In this document: positions 48,000 to 59,100 of the stretch, one piece after another | How the letters are laid out: each line of letters starts with the position of its first letter | Numbering within the stretch: the first letter of the stretch is position 1 | Assembly: GCA_030141605.1 (NCBI GenBank) | Contig: JAQGDQ010000327.1 | Span: forward strand, 62,001 to 126,000 | Source: Tubiluchus corallicola | Taxonomy: Eukaryota > Priapulida > Priapulimorpha > Priapulimorphida > Tubiluchidae | DNA: 64,000 nucleotides | Direction of reading: 5' to 3' | The notes under the pieces: generated by a model | What the model saw: the letters and a program-made list of their open reading frames with translations, nothing else | What the model was told of the DNA's origin: nothing | Database searches by the model: none | Position numbers and translations under genes: made by a program

Positions 48000-49759
48000 T
48001 AGGTATTAAGGCTGACATTCCAGCTGCAGTAAGATTCCTCAGGTCGTTCCCATGCATGGAAATAATTCTGATCTGAAAACTCAAGGCCAGAAACAAGTTT
48101 AATAAGTGCTGAGGTGAGCAAATCTTTCTACTGGAATGAGTTCAGGACTTCTTTCAATTGTGATTTTAGAAAAGATCACATACAATTTATAAGCATATAT
48201 ATATATCACACATCCTATTGAGATGTTCTTTAGACAAAAACATGGCTCCTGGAGTATGCTCTGAGGGTACTGTGTTGGCTGATGTGGAGATCCCATTTAG
48301 CGGAATTGGGGAATCCTTTGCAAAGAAATTGCTAGAAGAATCTCTTTTCACACCACTGTAAGCTGATCTTAATTTGTCAGCTGAGTACTGGGGTGGTGCA
48401 ACCCATTGAGGTGTGCTAGAAGAAATACTAACTGGAGCAGGTATATAATTAGAAGATGTTTCTTGTGTCACCACAGGCTTGTGCATAGACACTTGAGATT
48501 GAGAAAAATCTTCTGTGTTTGAGCTGGATTATTGGTAGTACATTGCTCAGGTGTTCCACTTGTTCTAACATAACTGTTTGGTGTGGGAGAGCAGTTATCA
48601 AATTGATTATGATCATAAGTAGAAGAAGCAAATTAATTACGTTGATCTTGCCTAATACAACTTTGTTGAGAACTGGGGTAATGAAACTGAGATGATTCAT
48701 CAGCATATCTAACATCCTCACAAAATGTGACTGAAACAACAGGAATGCCCTTGGTTAGCTGAGAAATCTGAGTAAGTACATACTGAATATCTGTTTTTTC
48801 AACATCTGATCGAGAAGGCATGTTGTTAACTGGAATTATACCCTGATGCTGTGTGCAATTTGAACTTGCAACATCATTTTGTGAATGAGGTAAGTTATTC
48901 ATACTCATCTGTGGTTGAGGTATTGGTGACTACCCAGTATTAGCATGACAGATTACAACTGGATTATGTTCACTGGAATATTCATCATTAACTGTAAATT
49001 TGAAATCATGTGAATTATACACTGATGTCATGTCAAATGCTTGAACAGGACAAGGTGTTTGCGATGGTGCAGAACACCAAAAATGTGTTGTCGTAGGTAT
49101 TGGGTGACAATACGAAATAGTATTCGTTGTAGGAGTGCACGTATTAGTTAACTGTGAAATCAGCATAGATTCTGGTGCGATAGGCCTGAACTTTGGCCTA
49201 GCCTGATTACTATTACTGTTCACTGTTCTTTTCTTGTGAACTAAACTTGAATGCCTCTGTGAAATCATTGGTTTGTTCAGTTGTGGTGTATTAAGAAATA
49301 TTGATTCTTTTGGATGATATAGTTCTGTTATGTCATTCTCATATACCTTCTTACCTCCTGTAGCTGAGAAATAAGCATCAACTGTGTGTGAACAGTTTGG
49401 TTGTCAGTTGCCTGTGAATACCTTATAGTATTCTTAGTTTCTGCTTTTGCCATAAGAAACTTTGTTTTAATTGAATCTAATTCTTTGGTGAACTTTCTTC
49501 GCTGGCTGAGTGAAATTTCTACAAACTGTTCAACATTATCTTTACGAAAGCCTTTTGCTTCCATGAAGTTGGTCTGCTGTGCTATAAGCTGCTTATATTT
49601 ATCTATTAGGTTTTGTATGTTTTGAATACTTTCTAATTATGTTGAAAGAGATTGAGTACAAATTGCAAGTTCAGAAGCACCTTTCAGTGATTCACTTCTT
49701 TCTGTTACAGTTACTTCTATCTCTTTCCTTAACAAGATACCACTAACAGAGTTATCCAT
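48000..49759 (-). pseudogene. BEL/Pao gag, left part (minus-strand element)
   Basis: From ATG 49759 the frame reads 'MDNSVSGILLRKEIEVTVTE', a coiled-coil-like region, then a Pro/Thr/Gln-rich linker, and at the end 'ELIPVERFAHLST' and 'LVSGLEFSDQNYFHAWE', which match the DUF1759 signature of BEL/Pao Gag ('L-G-A---I-GL---NY--AW'). At least two in-frame stops and several frameshifts occur. A plus-strand LINE interrupts it at about 48000; the rest of the domain is at 45475-45167. The pol region is not found. Confidence 0.65.
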
Positions 49760-51231
49760 AATAGAAAAATGTATCATAAATGTTGTCTACTAGAATATGA
49801 TCAATTGATTTTTAACAAATTAGCAAATGAAATTCCACTAAGTACTTATCAGCAGAGAAACTCTGAATCAGCTATGTCTTGAGCTGTTTAAGCGCACCCT
49901 GGAAAACTAGCAAAAACTGTGCGCAAATTGTTCTTTGAAGTTGCACAGTTAAAATGCCTTAAGGTACGTACTATATCGCCAAGTGCCTTCGTTTCACAAC
50001 TGATTTCGTAAATAATACGCCAAAACGTACTTCGCTATATTGAAATTAGGAAGAGCAATTCCCGCGCAAAAGAAAATCGCTATTCACCATTATTAATGCG
50101 CTAATAACAAAGTGAAACATACGCAGTCTGCTATTGTAAGACAATCGTCCGAAAAAATCAAATGAATATTGTGACGTAACGCCTGTACGGTACTGTTATC
50201 GTACACAACAAATTAGTCACAACATTGTAACCTAAAGTTACACAGATATGCAGGTAACTATAAAACTAGCAAAAGAATAACTATTAACCTATAATAAGCC
50301 TAGACTGAATCTGTGCGCAATTACTGATTACACAAGCAAATCAAATAATTACAGTTTGGGCTAGATTAAGCCTAAATACACAAAGTTTATACGATGTATA
50401 AAAATCTTTCTGATTCACAAAGACTACCAAAAACATGTGAATAACAGACAAGATTTACGCCTAATTAACTGGCGTGCAAAGGCAATAATACACATTAAGA
50501 AACGTGATACTGATATGCTTATAAATATCAACGACAGGCCTAAATATTTCCGCGGGTAACATACATTTTACGCCCACACAAAAGTATTGACACGGAGAAA
50601 GATGACCGACACTAAAAAATTGGAGCTAAAATTTTTACACGCGAAAACTTTGCTGCTGAAATACCTATAAGTCTAAAAACTGGAGTGTAAATTCAATTTA
50701 CACATGGAAACTGTAATACTGAAAGGCTTATACTATATAATTGCAATAGGTCTAAACACTGAGGGTAAATTTTCAATTTACACATTGAAACTGTGATACT
50801 GAAGGACCTGCACTACGTAGCTGATAGTAATAGGTCTACTGATAATACTGACATAACTGAATACACTATGAAGTTCAACAGACAAGTAGACCTGTAAGGC
50901 AAAAATTCTAAGCAAACACATATCTAACTTAGAAAGTAATTGTAATATCATCTCTCTTACGCAATCGAAGATACCGACTGAAACAGCAGTACCACTGACT
51001 TGACCTCTTCTTCACGAAAGAAAATGTAAAACGCCACTTGCTGTTGACCAAATGTACCGATAAAACCGTGAACTGAATTTTCAGAATGACTTGATGACTT
51101 CTGTAAGTAGCTAAATATGAAAACAAAGCTAAATCTCGTCCTATACCTGGTTGTATCGTCTGAGACTATCGTACTTCTTAAACTGCTGAAATACGAAAAT
51201 TAACAAACTTTACACGACTGTACGTTATTGC
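49760..51231 (-). other. Untranslated leader of the minus-strand BEL/Pao element
   Basis: About 1.47 kb between the primer binding site and the gag ATG, with no recognisable gene. The segments at 50640-50720 and 50740-50820 share 'AAATTCAATTTACACAT'-like sequence, a short internal duplication. A leader this long is unusual for the group, and part may be a further insertion. Confidence 0.4.
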
Positions 51232-51249
51232 TCCCGGGTTACGGCACCA
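51232..51249 (-). other. Primer binding site of the minus-strand BEL/Pao element
   Basis: The minus strand reads TGGTGCCGTAACCCGGGA, beginning with TGG (complement of the tRNA CCA end) and resembling primer sites of BEL/Pao and other LTR elements. It lies upstream of the gag frame in the right orientation. The exact tRNA was not determined. Confidence 0.65.
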
Positions 51250-51740
51250 CATATCGGAAACGATCCGATTTCAAAAATCCACAAACACGAAAGAACAAAC
51301 ACTGACATAAATTCCTTTTCAACAGATGATTTAAAAAAGTAACAACTGTTTATTATACACACGTAATCGCAAAATTGGCAAAAATAAAGCAAAGACAGAA
51401 AAAACAAACACACTGCATCATCTCGTTTGTTAAAGCACAAGAAAACCTTCCACTTACACAAAGCTTAAAGAATTCGTTTTGAAATTTCATACCACTTACA
51501 TGCTGCCTTTTGCATACAGCGCTTACGTCAGCAGTAACGTGGTATAAAACTTAAAAGTTTAAACTCCTGCGATGACAGTTAGACGCAGCCATTTTGACGA
51601 TAACTCATTTGAAACAAGTTTAAATAACACTAAGTGAAGTTTGAAAAAATATTCAGAGCATTCGCAGCGCACACGTCACTAAGTAATTACGGTATCTTGT
51701 CAATAAGATTAAAAACCCGTTTTGGATTAGGGTGCACCCT
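51250..51740 (-). mobile_element. Presumed 5' LTR of the minus-strand BEL/Pao element (outer end unknown)
   Basis: Sequence just upstream of the primer site should be LTR. On the minus strand it has a TTTTATACC box near 51545 and AATAAACAG near 51347, compatible with promoter and polyadenylation signals. The inner end (..CCGATATG) lacks a clear CA and the outer end could not be placed. Confidence 0.4.
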
Positions 51741-52570
51741 GGAGGTGAGTCAACGACATTTTACCAATTGGTGAAAACATTTTAATTAATCAATAATTTT
51801 CTTTTCTAGTTGCATAAGTTTTTCAAGCAGGTAAGCAAAATGCTAAGTAATATAACTTTGCGTGAACGGTTTAACACTTCCTTTCTTCCCCTGATTAATA
51901 TTGTGCGTTTATAACGTCATATAATGGAGTTGTCGGAACTGTATCGCGGGAAATTTAAAATGAAAACAAACAAAAATCCTTTTAACGCGAGTGTGATATA
52001 TGCATAAAATTGTTGTAAAGTAACATAATTTTTAAGACAATTTTTCTGTTTCCTACTTCAGGTACCCGTTTTCTTGTCCTTTAAACTAGAACAAAAAACT
52101 CCCTGACGCGCCAAATCCTCACGGCCAATCAAAAGTGGCTCGTGTCTCGCGTTACACACGTAGCAATTTGTAAGTTGACATACATTAATATACATTTTAA
52201 TGCAATGCACCTTACAGTATTTTTATAAGCCTTATAGCTAATGTCCTTGTCCGTGACACATGGCGTTATATCACTAACACTGAATGCTATAAATTGCGTG
52301 TTTTAATGAACGTTCAGCAAAAACGGAATGTCAAACCTGGGGTCGAATTAAGTTTCCGTTCCTGGTGTTATAATCGTGAACATTTCGCCGCCTGGAAACA
52401 CTCGATATAGTAAAATAATGTAGAAGTAATGAATTACCGTGGTTAAAAAGAGCCTGAGTTTCCTCATTAGAAATAGATCCGGTAATTTTAATATTTAAAA
52501 TTTTATGAAAAGTGGTTCTGTCTGTGCAATTAAGACTGCTGTTTTCTGTAATTTAAATATACGATTATTA
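51741..52570. other. Unassigned sequence
   Basis: Between the presumed LTR and the first recognisable Gypsy gag codons. It may contain the rest of the LTR or the degraded 5' end of the Gypsy element, but no 5' LTR copy of the sequence at 63358 was found. Confidence 0.35.
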
Positions 52571-52577
52571 TCATAAC

Positions 52578-55500
52578 TAAAACTTTGGCTCCAACTTTGA
52601 GCAAACAGAATCTGACAGAATATTGGAATACATAATTCAAACTGTCAGAAATGAGAACTTGGTGCAAAAGGCCATTAGTAAAACATGGACGCTTGAACAA
52701 TTCTTGGCAGAAGCAAACATGATCGATGACATACATAAACAAATAAAAGAAATGAGGGAGCCACATACCAGCATTGCTGCTAAAGTTAGTGCACAATTAT
52801 ATAAGCACAAGCAAAATCCTCAGCCTACAGGGATTATATGTTGCTATTGTGGACTAGAAAATTCACACGAACCAGGGAAAAATTGCCCAGCCTTTGGGAA
52901 GACATGTAAAAAATGCCACAAAAAGAATCACTTTGCCAGTGTTTGCAAAACCAGTCAGCGTAAACCTTCGGCAAGCAGATGTAATACACTAGATAATAAG
53001 AAACCAAGTGGTAATAGACCCAATAATTATGGACTACTCCGAAAGAAACAAAACAGAAAAAGTTTCGTGCGGAATGCTGATGAAGAGCCACTTAGAAACC
53101 AGGAAATGTCATCCAGCACAAGCAGCGATGAAGAGCTTTATATAAATAAAGCAAGTGTTAAAATTCGACAAGCAAAACAAACCAGTGACGCAAAGAAGTG
53201 TGTTGCTATGCAGATTGAAAATGTGCATTTGTACATGGAACCAGATAGTGGTGCTGATGTAAATGGATGAACATTGCTGATGTAATGGATGAACATCAGT
53301 TTAAGACATTCAGGAAGAGAGTGGACAAGCAGATACATTTAAAGGCAAGTGATATAAAATTGAATACGTTACAACATAAGTTAGAAGTCAAAGGTGAATT
53401 TGAAGCCACAGTCTGTAACCCAACTTGCAGGGTAAGAGCAAAATTTATTGTGATCTATGGTCACATGCAGTCACCACCACTTATATCTAGAAAGACACTC
53501 ACAGATTTGGGGATGCTGAAAATAGATCCAAAAGGTGAACTGGCACAACAGAGTGGTCAGCAAAGGAATATGGTTCACAACATTAAAATGGACACAGTTT
53601 TGAATCGTGATAACTGTAAGAAGATAGAAAAAATATTAACTGAGCATAGCAGCATATTTGAGGGTATTCGTACAATCAGAAATAAACAACAGAGGAATTT
53701 TTGCACAATTCCATATGAAGGAAGATGCAATACCAGTCACACAGAAGCCGCGGCACGTACCATACTTTCTGCAAGAACCACTCTGAAAATGGTTGGATCA
53801 AGGTGTACAAAATGACATCTTTGAGAAAGTGCCAGACGATGAACCAATTATGTGGTGTTCTCCATTAGTGGTACAACCTAAGCCGAAATGCAGAAAAGAA
53901 ACAGTTTTAGAACTGCATATGATTAGGGCTTCGGTAGACATGAGGGTGCCAAACAAAAGCATGGAGAGAAGCCGAATTACCCAAGCACCCGTAGTGGAAG
54001 ATTTCATATATAAATTCCATGATTGTACAGTTTGGTCAAAATTGGATCTCAAGCAGGGATATCATCAGCTCATGTAGCATCAAGGAACATAGGAACCTTT
54101 AGTACCCCGTGGGGAAATTATCGACCTAAACGCCTGATCTTTGGAGCAAAAGGGGCTCAAGATGCATTTGATGAAGTTGTGCAGCGTATTTTTGCACCTA
54201 TACACAGTTGTCTGAATCAGAGAGATGACATCTTAATTGGAGGCAAGGATGTGGAAGAACACAATCAAGCATTACAGCAGGTGATAAAACGTGCAAAAGA
54301 ATTTGGCATAACATTCAATAAAGGCAAATGCGAATTCGGAAAGTCAGAAATAGAATTTTATGGATACAAATTCAGTGCGTCAGGCCTGAAACCGAGTCCA
54401 GAAAAAGTAGAAGCTATTAAATACTGTAAAAAGCCCGAAGACAAAATAGCGGTTAAAAGCTTCTAGGGAATGACATCTTACTTATCTAAATTTATCCCAA
54501 GATATGCAGCAATTTCGAAACCATTACGTGACTTGACACATAAGAACACTAGGTTTCACTGGGGTTCAAAAGAAAGATCCAAGGAAGCCAATCATGATGA
54601 GAGTAGAAGCAAGTTTTGGTGAAGGCCTAGCAGCGGCACTATTCCAAAAACATGAGACAGCATGGAAACCGGTTCATTCCATCTCAAGAGCTCTCACAGA
54701 TCCTGAAACTAGATATGGTCAGACTGAAAAAGATGCCTTAAGTGTCAAATGGGGTAAAGACAGATTCAGAAGTTACTTGATTGGTGCTACGAGATTTACT
54801 ATCGTAACAAGCCACAAACCGTTACTACCGATGTTTAACAAACCAACAGCAAAAGTGCCACCTCGCATCATGAAGTGGGTTATGGATATGCAAGACGTAG
54901 ATTTCGAGTTGGTATATGAACCAGGAAAAGATGACAAAGATCCCCTCGATTTCTTATCACGCCACCCATTACCAATAAAGGGCAATAGCTCTACTGAGAA
55001 AATCATTGCATCAGTCATAGAGAGAAAATATTCTAAGACAATGATCAGTCAAATACAGCAAGCTACAGAAGTAGATCCGATACTGACGATGATAGCTGTT
55101 ACCATTAAAGAAGACAAATGGGAACAAAACAAAAATGAACTGAGTCTAATATTATCCTATTGGCACGAAATATACGTAGCAAATGGATTGATATTCAGAA
55201 TGGAACAGATTATTGTAGCAACAATTTTGCGGACAGACATCGTAAAAGAAAGCACATAAGGGACACTTGGGAGCAACCAAGATAAAGCAGTGGCTCCATG
55301 AGAAGTATTGGTTTCCACAAATGAACGAGATGGTGGATACTGTCCTGAAACATTGTTTCTCTTGTCAATTTGTCACACAACAACACCGGAAAGAACCAAC
55401 CAAACAAGTGAACTATTCCCGAGAAGCCATGGGAGGTAATATCAGCTGATTTTGGAGGCCCATATCCTGATGGACATTACAATTTGATTGTAATTGACAA

Positions 55501-55759
55501 GTGAACAAGATACCCAGAGCTAGAACTATTCCATCAACGAGTTTTAAACATACGAAGAGAAAACTAAAGAAAATGTTTGCACAACATGGTGTACCAGAGA
55601 AGCTAGAAACCGACAATGGACCACCATTTAATTCCATTGAATTTAGACAGTTTGCAGAAGATGAGGGTTTTACTCATCACCGTATCACACCGCTACACCC
55701 AAGAGCCAATGGAGAAGCTGAAAAGTTTATGCAACTAGTAAACAAAACAGAAAAGATAG
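52578..55759 (+). pseudogene. Gypsy LTR retrotransposon, gag to integrase (5' part, interrupted)
   Basis: Consecutive plus-strand frames: gag end with two Cys-His knuckles ('CCYCGLENSH' and 'CKKCHKKNHFASVC', about 52840-52970), protease 'MEPDSGAD' (53230), reverse transcriptase 'SKLDLKQGYHQL', 'TPWGNYRPKRLIFG' and 'NQRDDILIGG' (about 54045-54245), RNase H 'ETRYGQTEKDALSVKWG' (54710), and integrase with a zinc-binding segment near 55265, 'SADFGGPYPDG' and 'ETDNGPPFNS'. At least six stops or frameshifts disable it. The 5' LTR and gag start are missing. At 55759 it is cut by a BEL/Pao insertion and resumes at 62395. Confidence 0.9.
55755..55759. repeat. Target site duplication, left copy (GATAG)
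   Basis: GATAG directly precedes the TG of the BEL/Pao 5' LTR. The same five bases follow the CA of the 3' LTR at 62390-62394. Rejoining across them restores the Gypsy reading 'NKTEKIAQ'. Confidence 0.85.
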
Positions 55760-55968
55760 TGTTCGGAAGATTTCTCTCTGCTTGCCCTTTAATCTAAAGT
55801 TGTACTTATTTAGAATTGCCTGTAAAACTTGGCTTCGTTATATGCATTTAGTAGGTCAACCAATCAGAATTGAGCACGTTTTTTAGTCTACTCATTGGAA
55901 GCGAAGAAATCGCCACGTATTTGATTTGTTCTGTAATATTGAATTTAAAATAAAAGTTTTTGGGATTT
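55760..55968 (+). mobile_element. BEL/Pao 5' LTR
   Basis: Begins TGTTCGGAAG and matches the 3' LTR for 209 bp with only two differences that I see (ATATGC versus ACATGC near 55850, and AATATTG versus AAAATTG near 55937). It contains CCAATCAG and AATAAAAG motifs. The last about 11 bases of the 3' LTR (ACTTCAAAACA) are not present; the sequence runs instead into TGGGATTCAGAG. Confidence 0.92.
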
Positions 55969-56108
55969 TGGGATTCAGAGAGTAGTTATGCAGTGAAACT
56001 CGTCTGCGGTAATTTATGCTGTGAAACTCGTCTGCAGTAAATATCGTTATCGTATTCATCGTACTACATGTATCGGGTTTCATTTGACTTCATCGTATCG
56101 CCATAGCC
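55969..56108 (+). other. BEL/Pao leader with doubled 27-bp motif
   Basis: Contains two close copies of 'GTGAAACTCGTCTGC' (55993 and 56022) before the gag-pol ATG. TGGGATTCAGAG at the left edge starts with TGG and could be the primer site, but the tRNA was not identified. Confidence 0.5.
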
Positions 56109-59100
56109 ATGAGTCAGCAGCAACAATCGGCTGGAAAGGATAACGACGGGGTACGTAGCGCTAAAATTATCAACACTAGTCGGCAGGAGTTAAAAGCAGA
56201 AAAAGCTAGCGCCAAATCTGCACTTACGAAGTTAAAAAATAAACTACTGCAATTAATCAGTCAAGAAGTCCACCAGGACGAATGGGAAACACGTCAGAAC
56301 ATTTTAGATTTATTTGATAAGATAGACGAGGCGCAAAGTAGAGCAATGTCGGTGGTGGAGAATTTACTGGAAAATTACCTGGCAGATGAGACAGGGGGTC
56401 AAAAAATAGAAGAATGCATAGACGAGGTCATTGACGAATTGGAGAAGTTGTCTGACGAGTACGCGACAGTATACAGTAAAGCACAGGTCTACCTGCAAAC
56501 CTTAAAACTGGGACATGGAGGCGGATCTACTGCTACAGCAAGGGCGTCAGCAAACATCGAATCTGACAAAATGCATTCACCATGGGCTACGCCACCTGCA
56601 AAACCTCTCGGGAGTGATATCCCTACAACGTCTGCTACTGAACATTATAACGTAAAAGCTGAACTATACGAGGAAGCTCACTTCGATTCTGAGCAGCGAG
56701 AATTTAGCAACACATCAGGGACCCGCCATCAACCAGCTGATCGGTACAACACAGCAGCTACCGTGCAGCATGTGGACGTTTCCATAGGTGTTGATATGTG
56801 GAGGCAATTAAAGAGAGTTTCCATCCCGGTTTTTAATGGAGACAAAAAGAGCTACGAAAATTGGAAAGCAGCGTTTTGTGCTTGTATAGATTCAGCGCCA
56901 GCGACAGCAGAGTATAAACTTTTGCAACTTAGACAGTATTTATCCGGTGAGGCGTTGAAGGTCATTGAGAATTTGGGACATTCGGCAGTTGCATACCAAG
57001 CTGCTAAAGAGAGATTAGATAGAAAATATGGCGGTCGTCGACGACAGGTGGCGCTGCAATTAGAAGAGCTTGAAAGATTTAGGCCAATTCGAACTGAGCA
57101 CGCTAAAGAAATAGAAAAATTCGCGGATTTATTGGACTTGACCTTAGTAAATTTACAAGAGGCTGGTCGACACGAAGAATTAGGTAATGGATCACTTTAC
57201 GCAAAATTAAAGAAGAAAATGCCAGAAAGCATGCTGGCTCAATTCCAGCGTTGGTTATTCGAGAAACGTCGGGCAGAAAATGTTATTTCGCTAAGAGAAT
57301 GGATAATTCGCGAGGCAGAGTTTTACACAATAGCACACGAGACAGTTTATGGTTTAGGGGCCAGCAATTTGGACACAAAACCAAAACCGAGATCGTACTT
57401 TGGGACAACAGGTGATAACCAAGAAGCTGCAGTTTCCAGAAGTAGTCAATCACAAAGATTATGCAAAGTTTGCAATGGGCCTCACGGTGTTTGGAGGTGT
57501 GATGAGTTTCGCAAGATGAGCATTCCACAAAGATGGGACTCTGCAAAGCGGTTGAACTTATGCTATCGCTGTCTGGGGTCAGATCACCAAGGTCAAACCT
57601 GTCCACGTAGCAGAGTTTGTGGCATAGACAGCTGCAAATACAATCATAACAGATTTCTACATTCGTCAAAAGAAGTTAGAGAAAATAATTCGCATTTAGC
57701 CGCGACCAACAAGAACTACAACAATGCTGTTGGTTCTACACCGTCATCAACCAAACCTGCAGCTGAAGATGGTTCATCGCATCGCAGTAGCACATCGACC
57801 ATACCACCTGACAAACAAAATTCGGCTGTGACAATGACATCTGGCAATCCCAAGATAGTTGAAAAAATTATGTTGCGAACTATACCAATAATCGTGAAAA
57901 ATGGAAATCGTAAATTGACAATCAACGCATTATTAGATGATGCCAGCACAAGATCGTACATCAACTCGGGTGTAGCAGCAGAGTTAGGACTTGAGGGTGA
58001 GACTCAGCAGATTAACGTCAACGTTTTAAATGGGCAAACAAAAGTTTTCGAAACAAGACCTGTAACATTTAATCTACAGAGTGTCAACGGCCAGCTGGAC
58101 ATGAAATTCAGCGCATTAACGGCTGAAAGAGTTACCGGAAATTTGAATGTAATAAACTGGAATGAATGCAGTCACAAGTGGGACCATTTGAAAGCTATTG
58201 AATTTCCAAAACTAGGACGTCGCCTCATCGTAGACATGTTGATTGGCAGCGATTACACCGATTTACATTATTCGTACAGAGATGTTCGTGGAAAGCCAGG
58301 GGAGCCAATAGCTAGATTAACTCCACTCGGATGGACATGTATAGGACAACCAAATGATTGCGACAGTTATCGTGTTCGCACCAATTTCGTTCACACGTAT
58401 TTTTCGGCTGAAGCTAGTGAAATTCGGCTTGATGAGATGTTGCAACAATTTTGGCAGATAGATTCAGCTGGCACGATGCCAAGTTGCCGCATTCTGGATA
58501 TTGATGCAGAGAACGCTTTAGCTAAAGTAGAGAAATCCATGAAAATGACGGATGGACATTATGAGGTTTGCATACCATGGAAAGATAATTCAGTTGAGCT
58601 GCCTAGTGCGAAATTGAGCTACGAAAAGGCACTGAAAAGACTACAGAGCACCGAAAAACGTCTACTAAAAAATCCAGAAGTGGCAAAAATATACGAAGAT
58701 AATATTCAGCAGTATGTGAAGAAAGGCTACATACGTCAAGTGACATCATTAGAAGATCAGCAATGCGGACGATGGTTTTTACCCCATTTTCCAATAATCA
58801 GACCAGATAGAGAGACAACAAAAGTACGCACGGTGTTTGATTCGTCAGAAGAATGCGATGGAGTCTCGCTGAATGATGTCATTAGTCCCGGACCAAAGCT
58901 GCAGAGAGACTTATTCGATGTCTTGCTTCGTTTTCGTAAAAATCCTGTAGCATTGGTATCGGACATTGCAGAGATGTACTTGATGATTAAAATTGTTCCT
59001 GAGGACAGGGTTTACCATAGATTTCTCTGGAGGAATTTCGAAAACAGACAGCCTGACCAATATGAATTCGAAAGGGTCGTTTTTGGGGTAAATGCATCAC

